In this document: positions 45,324 to 52,073 of the stretch, one piece after another
Layout: each line of letters starts with the position of its first letter
How positions within the stretch are numbered: the stretch's first letter is position 1
NCBI GenBank assembly: GCA_964410665.1
Contig: CAYPIE010000039.1
Location: 1-52,073, forward strand
Direction: 5' to 3'
DNA: 52,073 bases
Source of the DNA: CAYPIE01 sp964410665
Lineage (GTDB): Bacteria; Planctomycetota; Planctomycetia; Gemmatales; Gemmataceae
Made by a program: the position numbers and the translations under genes
The notes under the pieces: generated by a model
Databases searched by the model: none
What the model was told of the DNA's origin: nothing
The model's input: only the letters and a program-made list of their open reading frames with translations

Positions 45324-47774
45324 ATGCATCGATTTTCTCTCCGCCCCGTCGTACTGAAGCGATTTGGTCGGTCCGGTCCTCCAGGGCTACCTACGGCTCG
45401 AGACTCCGGGCCATCCACCTGGCAGATCGCCCTGTTGCTATTCCTCGCCCCGAGTGCTCTGGCGGCCGCGGACTTCCAGCCGCAGGTTGAGACCATCAAT
45501 AAACTCGTCGATGATTATTGTCTTCGCTGCCACCTCGGCGAACATGCTCGTGGCGAGTTTGATCTCACCAAGTTTGATGCCGCCATCGCCCTCTCCAAAA
45601 AGCCTTGGGATACGACTGACTGGGAACGGGCCCTCAAGCGGCTCCGCGCCCGCCAGATGCCGCCGCCTGCGGCACCCCGCCGGCCGAGCGAAGCGGAATA
45701 TCGCCAGCTCACCCAGGCGATGGCGGCGATCCTCGAGCAGCACGCCACCGCGTACCCACACCCCGGCCAGGTCGATCCGATCCGCCGGCTCAACCGCACC
45801 GAATATCGCAACGCCATCCGCGATCTGCTGGCCCTCGAGGTCGACGTTGCCGATTTGTTGCCCGCCGATCAATCCGGACATGGCTTCGACAATGTCACCT
45901 TGGGCCAACTCTCCCCGGCATTACTCAGTCGCTATGTAACTGCCGCGGAACGGATCGCCCGCCAAGCGGTCGGTGGACCACAGCGAAGTGTTGGCGGCTT
46001 CACCCTCCGCTTGCCCGCCGACCGCACCCAGGAGTCGCACGTCGCCGGCCTGCCCCTAGGTACCCGCGGTGGCACACTGATCAAGCATCACTTCCCGGCG
46101 ACCGGCGAATATGAGATTCAGCTTCGCCTGATGCGTGATCGCGATGAGAATATCGAAGGGCTCAATGGGTCGCACGATATTGATGTCTTGCTCGACCGGG
46201 CGCTCGTCCATCGCTTCACCGTCAAATCGCCCAAAGGGGGCAAGGGCTACCAGCGCGACGACACCCTAGTCGATGCGAATCTAAAAAAACGGTTTCAGGT
46301 CACTGCCGGACCCCATCAGCTCGGCGTCACCTTCCCCAAGAAGTTGGACCGGCTCGAGGAAATTCGACGGCAACCTTTCGATGCCCGATTCAACCGGCAC
46401 CGACACCCCCGGCACGCACCCGCCTTATACGAGGTATCCATCGTTGGCCCCTTTGCTACGAAGGGGCCTGGCGATACTCCCAGCCGTCGTCGTATCTTTA
46501 CCTCCTATCCGGGCAGCTCGAAGGAGTTTGCTGACGATGCCGAGTCGATCCTGCGTCGGCTCGCCCGGCTGGCCTACCGCCGACCGGTGACCGATGCTGA
46601 CCTTGAAGTCCCCATGCAGTTCTTCCGCGAGCGGGCCGACGCCGATGGCTTTGAGGCGGGCATCGAGTCCGCCCTGACCACCATCCTGGCTAACCCGCAC
46701 TTCTTGCTGCGAGCCGAGGTGACATCTTCAGGGGTTACCTCCGGAGAGCCGTACCGCATCCCGTCACTGGAACTGGCCTCACGCCTGTCCTTTTTCCTGT
46801 GGAGCAGCCTTCCCGATGATGAGCTGCTTGGGCATGCAGAGTCAGGCCAACTGCATCACCCCGAAGTCCTCAAAACCCAGGTCGAGCGAATGCTGACCGA
46901 CGCTCGCTCAGAATCGTTGGTCAGCAACTTCGCCGCACAATGGCTCTACTTGCGGAACCTCGACAACTTCCGCCCGGACATGCGGCGTTTCCCCGACTTC
47001 GATGATAACTTACGGCATGCACTCCGACGCGAAACCGAGTTACTGTTTGAACACGTGCTGCGACAAGACCAGAGCGTTCTCAAGCTGATCGATAGCGACA
47101 TCACCTTCCTCAACGAGCGGCTCGCCAAGCACTACGGCATCCCGCACGTCTACGGCAGCGAGTTTCGCCCAGTCAAGGTTGCTGGGACTAAGCACCCCCG
47201 CGGCGGGATTCTCCGCCACGGCAGCATCCTGGCGGTGACCTCGTATGCCACCCGGACCTCCCCCACCGTCCGTGGTAGCTGGATTTTGGAGAACATCCTA
47301 GGCACGCCACCGCCACCTCCACCACCGAATGTGCCCAGCCTCAAGGACAAGACCGCTACCTCGGCGGTGACTATCCGTGAGCGGTTGGCGGAACACCGCG
47401 CGAACCAAGCCTGTGCCAGCTGCCATGACCGCATCGACCCGGTCGGCTTTGGCCTCGAGAATTTTGATGCCGTCGGCCGCTGGCGGTTGTTCGACCAGGA
47501 GCAACCCGTCGATGCCGCGGGCGCCCTGCCAGATGGAACGAGCGTCAGCGGGCCGGCCGAACTCGAGGCCGGTATCCTAGCCCACCCCGAACTGTTTGTC
47601 GGCACCCTGACCGAAAAGCTACTTACCTTTGCCTTAGGTCGCGGCGTCGAACCTGCCGATGGCCCAGCCGTCCGCAAGATCGTTCGTGACGCTGCCAAAC
47701 ACCAGTACCGATTTTCGTCTTTGATCCTCGGCATTGCCTCCAGCCATCCGTTCCAGATGAGGGTTGCGCCATGA
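45324..47774 (+). CDS. DUF1592-family secreted cytochrome c, long form
   Basis: An 816-residue paralogue of the 40673-42589 protein. The start at 45324 places the hydrophobic signal at about 32-48; the longer reading from 45117 has no family resemblance. The first heme motif is CLRCH (66-70). DUF1587 follows (IRRLNRTEYRNAIRDLL), and then a beta-rich domain of about 170 residues absent from the short form (GTLIKHHFPATGEYEIQLRL). The DUF1595/1592/1588/1585 block comes next, with GTPPPPPPPN and the second heme CASCH at 697-701. The extra domain resembles a sugar-binding jelly roll in outline only. It overlaps the DUF1552 gene by four bases (ATGA). Confidence 0.9.
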   Translation: MHRFSLRPVVLKRFGRSGPPGLPTARDSGPSTWQIALLLFLAPSALAAADFQPQVETINKLVDDYCLRCHLGEHARGEFDLTKFDAAIALSKKPWDTTDWERALKRLRARQMPPPAAPRRPSEAEYRQLTQAMAAILEQHATAYPHPGQVDPIRRLNRTEYRNAIRDLLALEVDVADLLPADQSGHGFDNVTLGQLSPALLSRYVTAAERIARQAVGGPQRSVGGFTLRLPADRTQESHVAGLPLGTRGGTLIKHHFPATGEYEIQLRLMRDRDENIEGLNGSHDIDVLLDRALVHRFTVKSPKGGKGYQRDDTLVDANLKKRFQVTAGPHQLGVTFPKKLDRLEEIRRQPFDARFNRHRHPRHAPALYEVSIVGPFATKGPGDTPSRRRIFTSYPGSSKEFADDAESILRRLARLAYRRPVTDADLEVPMQFFRERADADGFEAGIESALTTILANPHFLLRAEVTSSGVTSGEPYRIPSLELASRLSFFLWSSLPDDELLGHAESGQLHHPEVLKTQVERMLTDARSESLVSNFAAQWLYLRNLDNFRPDMRRFPDFDDNLRHALRRETELLFEHVLRQDQSVLKLIDSDITFLNERLAKHYGIPHVYGSEFRPVKVAGTKHPRGGILRHGSILAVTSYATRTSPTVRGSWILENILGTPPPPPPPNVPSLKDKTATSAVTIRERLAEHRANQACASCHDRIDPVGFGLENFDAVGRWRLFDQEQPVDAAGALPDGTSVSGPAELEAGILAHPELFVGTLTEKLLTFALGRGVEPADGPAVRKIVRDAAKHQYRFSSLILGIASSHPFQMRVAP

Positions 47775-49114
47775 GCCTAACCAAACCGATCTCACGCCGC
47801 ACGCTCCTGCGAGGTGCTCGAGTCGCCTTCGCACTGCCGCTGCTCGACGCCATGGTCGCCGCCAGCACGGCCCTGGCCAACACCCCGGCCAACCCTGCCC
47901 GACTGCGTCGGCTGGGCTACATCTACATCCCGATGGGGTTCTACCCGAACGAATGGGTCCCGAGCGGGACGGAACTGAATCAGCTACCTTCATCGCTCCA
48001 ATCGTTGCAGAAGGTCAAGGACCAGGTCACGGTCGTCTCCGGGATGGAGCTACGCAACGCCTACCCCGGCTCACACGCCACCTCCAATGCCGCGTTCCTG
48101 AGTGCCGCCCGGGCCAAGCGAACCGAGAGCTCGGACTACTACCTGGGTACCACAGTCGACCAGATCGCTGCACGCCAGCTTGGGCAGCAAACCCAGTTGC
48201 CGTCGTTGGAGTTGGCCATGGACCTGCTCGACAACGTCGGCCAATGTGACAACGGATATGCTTGTGTCTATCAAAATAACCTGTCCTGGTTCTCACCGAC
48301 GACTCCTCTTCCTGCGGAAGCCCATCCACGCATTGTCTTCGAAACCCTGTTCGGCGAGGGGGGGACGACCGCTGAGCGGCGTGCCGACCTACGTCGCCGC
48401 GCGAGCCTGCTCGATGCGGTCAGCGGTGAGATGAAGCGGTTCAAGGCCAGCCTGGGCGCGGCTGACCGCAACCGGGTCGATAGCTATTTCGACAGCATCC
48501 GCGAAGTCGAACGGCGGATTCAGCAAGCCGAAGCCAAGGTCGAGGAGAACCCACTCCCTGACTTGGACCGTCCGACCGGAGTACCTGCCTCGTATGCCGA
48601 GCACGCTCGGCTGATGTTCGACCTACAGCTGCTGGCCTTCCAGGGCGACATCACACGTGTGGTCACCTTCCAGCTGGCCCGCGAGGCCAGCACGCGGACC
48701 TACCCCGAGATCGGCGTGCCGGAACCACACCACCCGGTCTCGCACCACGGCAACAACCCCGAAAAACTGGCCAAACTGGCCAAAATCAACCAGTTCCATG
48801 TGTCATTGTTCGCCGAGTTCCTCGAGAAGCTGGCGGCCACCCCCGAGGGCAACGGCACTCTGCTCGACCACACCCTATACCTGTACGGCAGCGGTATGGG
48901 TGACCCCGATGCCCACGATCACACTGACCTCCCGATTCTGGTCGCCGGTGGCGCAGCCGGGAACATGCGTGGCGGCCGCCACCAGACCTACCCGAAACAC
49001 ACCCCGCTGGCCAACCTGCACCTGACCCTGTTGAACAAAGTGGGCATCGACATCGACCACTTTGCCGACAGTCAAGGGGGCGCGGATGAACTGTTCGAGC
49101 CGCTGGCAGATTAA
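47771..49114 (+). CDS. DUF1552 protein, Tat-exported (pair 2)
   Basis: A 447-residue protein with the twin-arginine start SRRTLLRGARVAFALPLLD. It shares with pair 1 the LGYIYIPMGFYPNEWVP segment, the helical VDSYFDSIREVERRI stretch and the late LYLYGSGMGDPDAHDHTDLP region. The ATG overlaps the DUF1592 stop, so the two are translated together. Its His/Asp-rich late region could bind a metal; this is a suggestion from composition only. 30 bp separate it from the ankyrin gene. Confidence 0.9.
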   Translation: MSLTKPISRRTLLRGARVAFALPLLDAMVAASTALANTPANPARLRRLGYIYIPMGFYPNEWVPSGTELNQLPSSLQSLQKVKDQVTVVSGMELRNAYPGSHATSNAAFLSAARAKRTESSDYYLGTTVDQIAARQLGQQTQLPSLELAMDLLDNVGQCDNGYACVYQNNLSWFSPTTPLPAEAHPRIVFETLFGEGGTTAERRADLRRRASLLDAVSGEMKRFKASLGAADRNRVDSYFDSIREVERRIQQAEAKVEENPLPDLDRPTGVPASYAEHARLMFDLQLLAFQGDITRVVTFQLAREASTRTYPEIGVPEPHHPVSHHGNNPEKLAKLAKINQFHVSLFAEFLEKLAATPEGNGTLLDHTLYLYGSGMGDPDAHDHTDLPILVAGGAAGNMRGGRHQTYPKHTPLANLHLTLLNKVGIDIDHFADSQGGADELFEPLAD

Positions 49115-49144
49115 CTGGGAACCGTGGTGAAGGGGAGTGTGACC

Positions 49145-50602
49145 ATGCAAGCAACGCCAATGCTGAACAACCTACGCCAGCAACCCTATCTCCTGGGTAT
49201 CGCTCTGAGCCTCACGCTGTTCTTCTTCGGCGCTGCATGTGAAGCGGGTGAAGAGAACCGGCTGGTGGCGGCAGCGGAGTCCGGCAACTGGGCATTGGTA
49301 ACCGAGCTACTTCACCAGGACGTTGCGATCGATGTTGCTCAACCGGATGGCATGACCGCGCTGCACTGGGCGGTCTATCATCGTCACCTGGACAGTGTGG
49401 AACGACTACTCGCGGCCGGCAGCGACGCCAACGCCCGGACGCGCTACGATGTTACTCCCCTGGCCATCGCTTGCCGCTTCGGCGAGCCGAAGATCACTGC
49501 TGCATTACTCGAGGCGGGTGCCAAGGTCGATCCTCGTCTACCGAACCAGCTAGCGCCCCTAGCCATCGCCGCCCGTACTGGCGACCCGGCCACCATCCAA
49601 CAGTTGCTCGAACACAGCGCCAAGGTGAATGCCAAGGACCGCAAGGGCCAGACACCGCTGATGTGGGCGGCGGCCAAGGGAAACCTGGCTGCCGTCGACA
49701 CTCTGCTCAAGGCCGGTGCCGATGCAAATGCCAAGCTCGATTCGAGTTTTACGCCCCTGTTGTTTGCTGCCCGCGAGGGCCACTTGCCGGTGGTCAAGCG
49801 ATTGGTCGAGGAAGGGGTGGATGTCAACGCCCCGATGCATCCCAAACGTGGGGGTGCACGCGTGCCAAGGAAGGGGACATCAGCGCTCATCCTGGCAGTC
49901 GAGAGTGGTCATTTCGAACTGGCCATCTGGCTGGTCGACCATGGGGCCGACCCCAACGATCAACGTAGCGGCTATACGCCACTGCACGTCCTCAGCTGGG
50001 TCCGCAAACCGAATCGTGGCGAGGCACCCGATGGTGACCCACCACCGCGGGGATCGGGCAAGCTCACCGCCCTGCAGTTCGTCCGGGCGATCGTCAAGCG
50101 AGGCGCCGATGTCAACACCCGTTTGCGCACTGGCAAAGGGGGCAGGGCCGTGCTCAACAAGCAGGGAGCCACGCCGCTGCTGATGGCGGCCAAAACCGCC
50201 GATCTGCCCTACCTGTCCACACTCCTCGAACTCGGCGCGGATCCGAACATCACCAACGTCGATGGTGCCACCCCGATCATGGCCGCGGCCGGTGTCGGGG
50301 TAAGAGCCGTTGGCGAAGAAGCGGGGACCGAACCCGAGGTCCTTGAGGCCCTACAATTCCTCATCGACCTGGGTGGCAACGTCAACGCCGTCGACAAAAA
50401 CGGAGAAACGGCCATGCACGGTGCGGCTTATCGCAATTTCCCAGAGGTGGTTACCTTCCTGGCCGAACACGGGGCCGACTCCAAGGTGTGGGACCACAAG
50501 AACCGCTACGGCTGGACACCGACGATGATCGCTCAGGGCCACCGCCCCGGGTCGTTCAAGCCATCCCCCGAGACGGTGGCCGCCCTCCGCCAGGCGAAGT
50601 GA
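49145..50602 (+). CDS. Exported ankyrin-repeat protein
   Basis: A 485-residue protein. The ATG at 49145 follows GGGGAG seven bases upstream; a GTG at 49124 is less likely. A signal segment (about 15-32, LGIALSLTLFFFGAAC) may end in a lipobox-like Cys. About ten ankyrin repeats fill residues about 38-480 (TALHWAVYHRHLDSVERLLAAG, partly, and many GADxN ends). One break holds a Pro/Gly-rich loop. Ankyrin arrays bind other proteins. Its place right behind pair 2, on the same strand with 30 bp between, suggests that it is an exported scaffold for the DUF1592/DUF1552 proteins. That is inference. Confidence 0.85.
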   Translation: MQATPMLNNLRQQPYLLGIALSLTLFFFGAACEAGEENRLVAAAESGNWALVTELLHQDVAIDVAQPDGMTALHWAVYHRHLDSVERLLAAGSDANARTRYDVTPLAIACRFGEPKITAALLEAGAKVDPRLPNQLAPLAIAARTGDPATIQQLLEHSAKVNAKDRKGQTPLMWAAAKGNLAAVDTLLKAGADANAKLDSSFTPLLFAAREGHLPVVKRLVEEGVDVNAPMHPKRGGARVPRKGTSALILAVESGHFELAIWLVDHGADPNDQRSGYTPLHVLSWVRKPNRGEAPDGDPPPRGSGKLTALQFVRAIVKRGADVNTRLRTGKGGRAVLNKQGATPLLMAAKTADLPYLSTLLELGADPNITNVDGATPIMAAAGVGVRAVGEEAGTEPEVLEALQFLIDLGGNVNAVDKNGETAMHGAAYRNFPEVVTFLAEHGADSKVWDHKNRYGWTPTMIAQGHRPGSFKPSPETVAALRQAK

Positions 50603-50619
50603 GGTTTCGCACACAGCAG

Positions 50620-51096
50620 TTACTGATCGGTCAGTGGTGTCTCTTGGTAAAACGCCTCGAGCCATTTACCATCCCGCTTGACCCACACTCCCGAAGCGAA
50701 GTAACGCGACGGCATCGGCTTGCCACGGAAGGTTGACTTCACGCGGACCGTCATGTTCAACAGGGCGGTGTTGGCGTTCAGCGGCTTCACGGTCACGTTC
50801 ATGCGCGTATAAGCAGAGGTCTTGTAGTCTTCCAGGAGCCGAAAGGCTTCCGCCAACCCTTTAGGTTTGGGCTGATAGAGCGTCACCGAGAGGTGGTCTG
50901 GGGTGCACAACCCCTTGATGGCGGGGATGTCTTTATCGTTGAACGCCTGGTCAAGCTTGTCCGCGGCCTTCTTCACTTCTTCGATGATCTTGTTCTTGGC
51001 ATCCGCCGATAATTGGGTCGTCTCACCCCAGACAGTCGGAGCCATCCATCCAACTAACAACGTCACGAGCAGACTCTGGAAGATAAATCGGTACAT
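50620..51096 (-). CDS. Secreted NTF2-like (DUF4440/SnoaL-type) protein
   Basis: A 158-residue protein with a signal peptide (about 1-24, LLVTLLVGWMAPTVWGE). The rest has the NTF2-like cone-fold pattern: a helix AADKLDQAFNDKDIPAIKGL, then strands ending in ASGVWVKRDGKWLEAFYQET. Such folds bind small ligands or act as dimers; no active-site residue can be named. AAGGAA precedes the ATG. It is convergent with the ankyrin gene, with 17 bp between stops. Confidence 0.75.
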   Translation of the reverse strand: MYRFIFQSLLVTLLVGWMAPTVWGETTQLSADAKNKIIEEVKKAADKLDQAFNDKDIPAIKGLCTPDHLSVTLYQPKPKGLAEAFRLLEDYKTSAYTRMNVTVKPLNANTALLNMTVRVKSTFRGKPMPSRYFASGVWVKRDGKWLEAFYQETPLTDQ

Positions 51097-51197
51097 GTAG
51101 ATGTTCCTTGTGATACTGGTTTCAAGGTCGGTGACACTTCCCGGCCTCGACCGGCCACATCCTAGCGAATGCTACGCTCTCGGACAATGTACCCGTT

Positions 51198-51559
51198 CTT
51201 TCCGAGCAGCGGGTGTGAACCCGCCGAGGGTTGGACAGAGTTCTGTCGAGGAACTCGTGTCCTGCCTGGCGGGGTGAGACTTTTCTTTCCGAGCGGCGGG
51301 TGTGAACCCAATGGTGTTCGGCACTCGAGTTGCCACGGTCCGGGCGTGCCACCCAGCCGGCAACCCTGCGAGGCCGCTCCGATGCGGGGAGAAAACCCAC
51401 CAGCAATCATCGTGCCGAACACCTTTGGGTGGTAACCCGCCGAGCGTTGCACAGAGTTCCGTCGAGGAGCCTGCCTCCGTCGCGGCAGGTTCACACCTGC
51501 GGAGGTTCGAGGTACCTCAGTGCCACCTTCGACGGGTTTACACCCGCCGCTCGGAAAAG
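51198..51559. repeat. Mosaic of related direct and inverted repeats
   Basis: Three repeat types interleave. Type A is a 25-bp unit (CTTTCCGAGCRGCGGGTGTG core) at 51198-51222 and 51285-51309, with an inverted copy at 51534-51559. Type B is a 35-bp unit at 51218-51252 and 51434-51468, with 32 of 35 identical. Type C is a 19-bp inverted pair at 51306-51324 and 51412-51430 (GTTCGGCAC core). Reading frames through it repeat short Ser/Pro/Gly/Arg peptides and lack a real start, so I call it non-coding. It may be a cluster of mobile or palindromic extragenic repeats. Confidence 0.75.
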
Positions 51560-51627
51560 GCACGGCCGCTGTTCGGTCGAAGTCTTTGTTATAAATATCA
51601 AGTAATTTCATATACTGTAATATATGA

Positions 51628-51771
51628 AGCCGAAGGTTGCCCAGCCCGGGCCTACTGGTCCACGTCATACCCAGAAAGTTCAGCGAACACCTGCTGTTGT
51701 ACCGCCAGGAGTACATCCTTGCCCGGCATGGCGTGACGCTGTCCGTGCAACGAACAATAGACAGTAACTAA
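51628..51771 (+). pseudogene. IS66 family transposase relic
   Basis: One frame encodes about 47 residues ending at TAA 51769-51771. It contains HLLLYRQEYILARHGVTLS, which closely matches the conserved IS66 transposase region (PGLLAHVLVSKYxDHLPLYRQ followed by a helix ending in LS). Neither the catalytic DDE part nor a start is present, and it breaks off after SVQRTIDSN. It is a fragment, probably left by an insertion that decayed beside the repeat mosaic. Confidence 0.7.
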
Positions 51772-51820
51772 CCCTGTAAAGAAACGGACCTCCCTCCTTG
51801 CCGTTGGGTGCAGTAATAAA

Positions 51821-51849
51821 AACCATGTTTATATAATGTGCACATGGTT
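51821..51849 (+). promoter_or_regulatory. Operator-like inverted repeat around a TATAAT box
   Basis: AACCATGT (51821-51828) and ACATGGTT (51842-51849) form an 8-bp perfect inverted repeat. Between the arms lies a perfect -10 hexamer TATAAT (51832-51837). A good -35 at the right spacing is not evident. The site lies about 40 bp before the AAGGAG and ATG of the ORF that runs off the window. A repressor bound to the repeat would cover the -10 box. Confidence 0.45.
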
Positions 51850-51889
51850 GCTTGAATTAATTCCGCTCAACTACACGAAGGAGCCAGCG

Positions 51890-52073
51890 ATGAATTGCCT
51901 CATGGTGAATGCGGTGAGTGCCATGGGAAAAACCAACGCTTCACGGCCATCATCGGTTGGGAGTCGGACACGAATCACGTCGTTGAGACAGGTTATTTGT
52001 CAAATGGCGACCGCTTACGAGATCGATACTCCAAGCGATAAGACGGGAAGTGGACGGGAACCGAATCTGGTAC
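51890..52073 (+). CDS. Partial ORF running off the window end
   Basis: An ATG with AAGGAG six bases upstream opens at least 61 codons without stop to the window end. The residues (MNCLMVNAVSAMGKTN...) show no family I recognise and are Ser/Thr/Arg rich. A different frame (stop near 52039) encodes a peptide with CHGK and looks equally protein-like but has no start codon with a ribosome-binding site. The operator-like promoter in front supports the ATG frame, but the call is weak. Confidence 0.35.
   Translation, partial: MNCLMVNAVSAMGKTNASRPSSVGSRTRITSLRQVICQMATAYEIDTPSDKTGSGREPNLV

Noticed and set aside
44918..45499. Minus-strand 193-codon ORF
   Set aside because: Overlaps the N-terminus of the DUF1592 gene and runs through the GTCC array; no family resemblance.
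51162..51716. Minus-strand 184-codon ORF
   Set aside because: Translation of the repeat mosaic; repeating Ser/Pro/Arg peptides reflect the DNA repeats.

Overview
The window looks like chromosome from a planctomycete (Planctomycetota, possibly Pirellulales; the order is a guess). The evidence is gene content. It carries two DUF1592-type cytochrome c / DUF1552 gene pairs, two very large secreted proteins ending in the PVC-type heme domain, a secreted sulfatase, a Tat-exported Gfo/Idh/MocA oxidoreductase and a DUF4912 protein. GC is fairly high and operons are short. No rRNA, CRISPR array, phage or intact insertion sequence was seen.

Layout. 1-400: palindromes and a degenerate tandem repeat. 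418-2946 (minus): pyrE, a polysaccharide-export lipoprotein and a parvulin-type foldase. 3037-8651: pterin dehydratase, a sulfatase translationally coupled to a small unknown protein, a CoA transferase (minus) and a secreted thioredoxin-fold protein. 9109-10179 (minus): a secreted unknown. 10412-16672: a complete pyruvate dehydrogenase cluster (aceE, aceF, lpdA). 16817-19891: a secreted NPCBM/propeller/HEAT/heme protein, ending at a perfect palindrome shared with the convergent minus operon apbE - DoxX - Gfo/Idh/MocA (24305-19963). 24469-25746 (minus): a DUF4912 protein with a clear terminator. 26335-34618: the whole F1Fo ATP synthase operon (atpZ, an I-like gene, then B, E, F, H, A, G, D, C). 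34757-34829: tRNA-Met(CAT). 34999-35853 (minus): pyridoxal kinase. 36017-39466 (minus): a 1149-residue protein joining a propeller, a type-1 copper cupredoxin and a cytochrome c.

39467-51096 is the most accessory-looking and interesting part. It has a 26-bp perfect inverted repeat and a small membrane-protein gene interrupted by one in-frame TGA. These are followed by DUF1592-DUF1552 pair 1, a convergent TetR regulator, DUF1592-DUF1552 pair 2, a secreted ankyrin-repeat protein and a convergent NTF2-like protein. 51097-52073 is a mosaic of related inverted and direct repeats, an IS66 transposase relic, and an operator-like inverted repeat around a TATAAT box in front of an ORF that runs off the end.

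How it fits together. The central part is housekeeping energy metabolism: pyruvate to acetyl-CoA, and ATP synthesis. The flanks are rich in secreted heme, copper and flavin-related proteins, which suggests extracytoplasmic electron transfer linked to polymer handling; that is inference. Two signals stand out as possibly undescribed. One is a four-fold GTCC array phased at 10-11 bp, present twice about 36 kb apart in opposite orientation (8873-8907 and 44988-45023). The other is the duplicated DUF1592/DUF1552 module with its membrane-protein, TetR and ankyrin neighbours.
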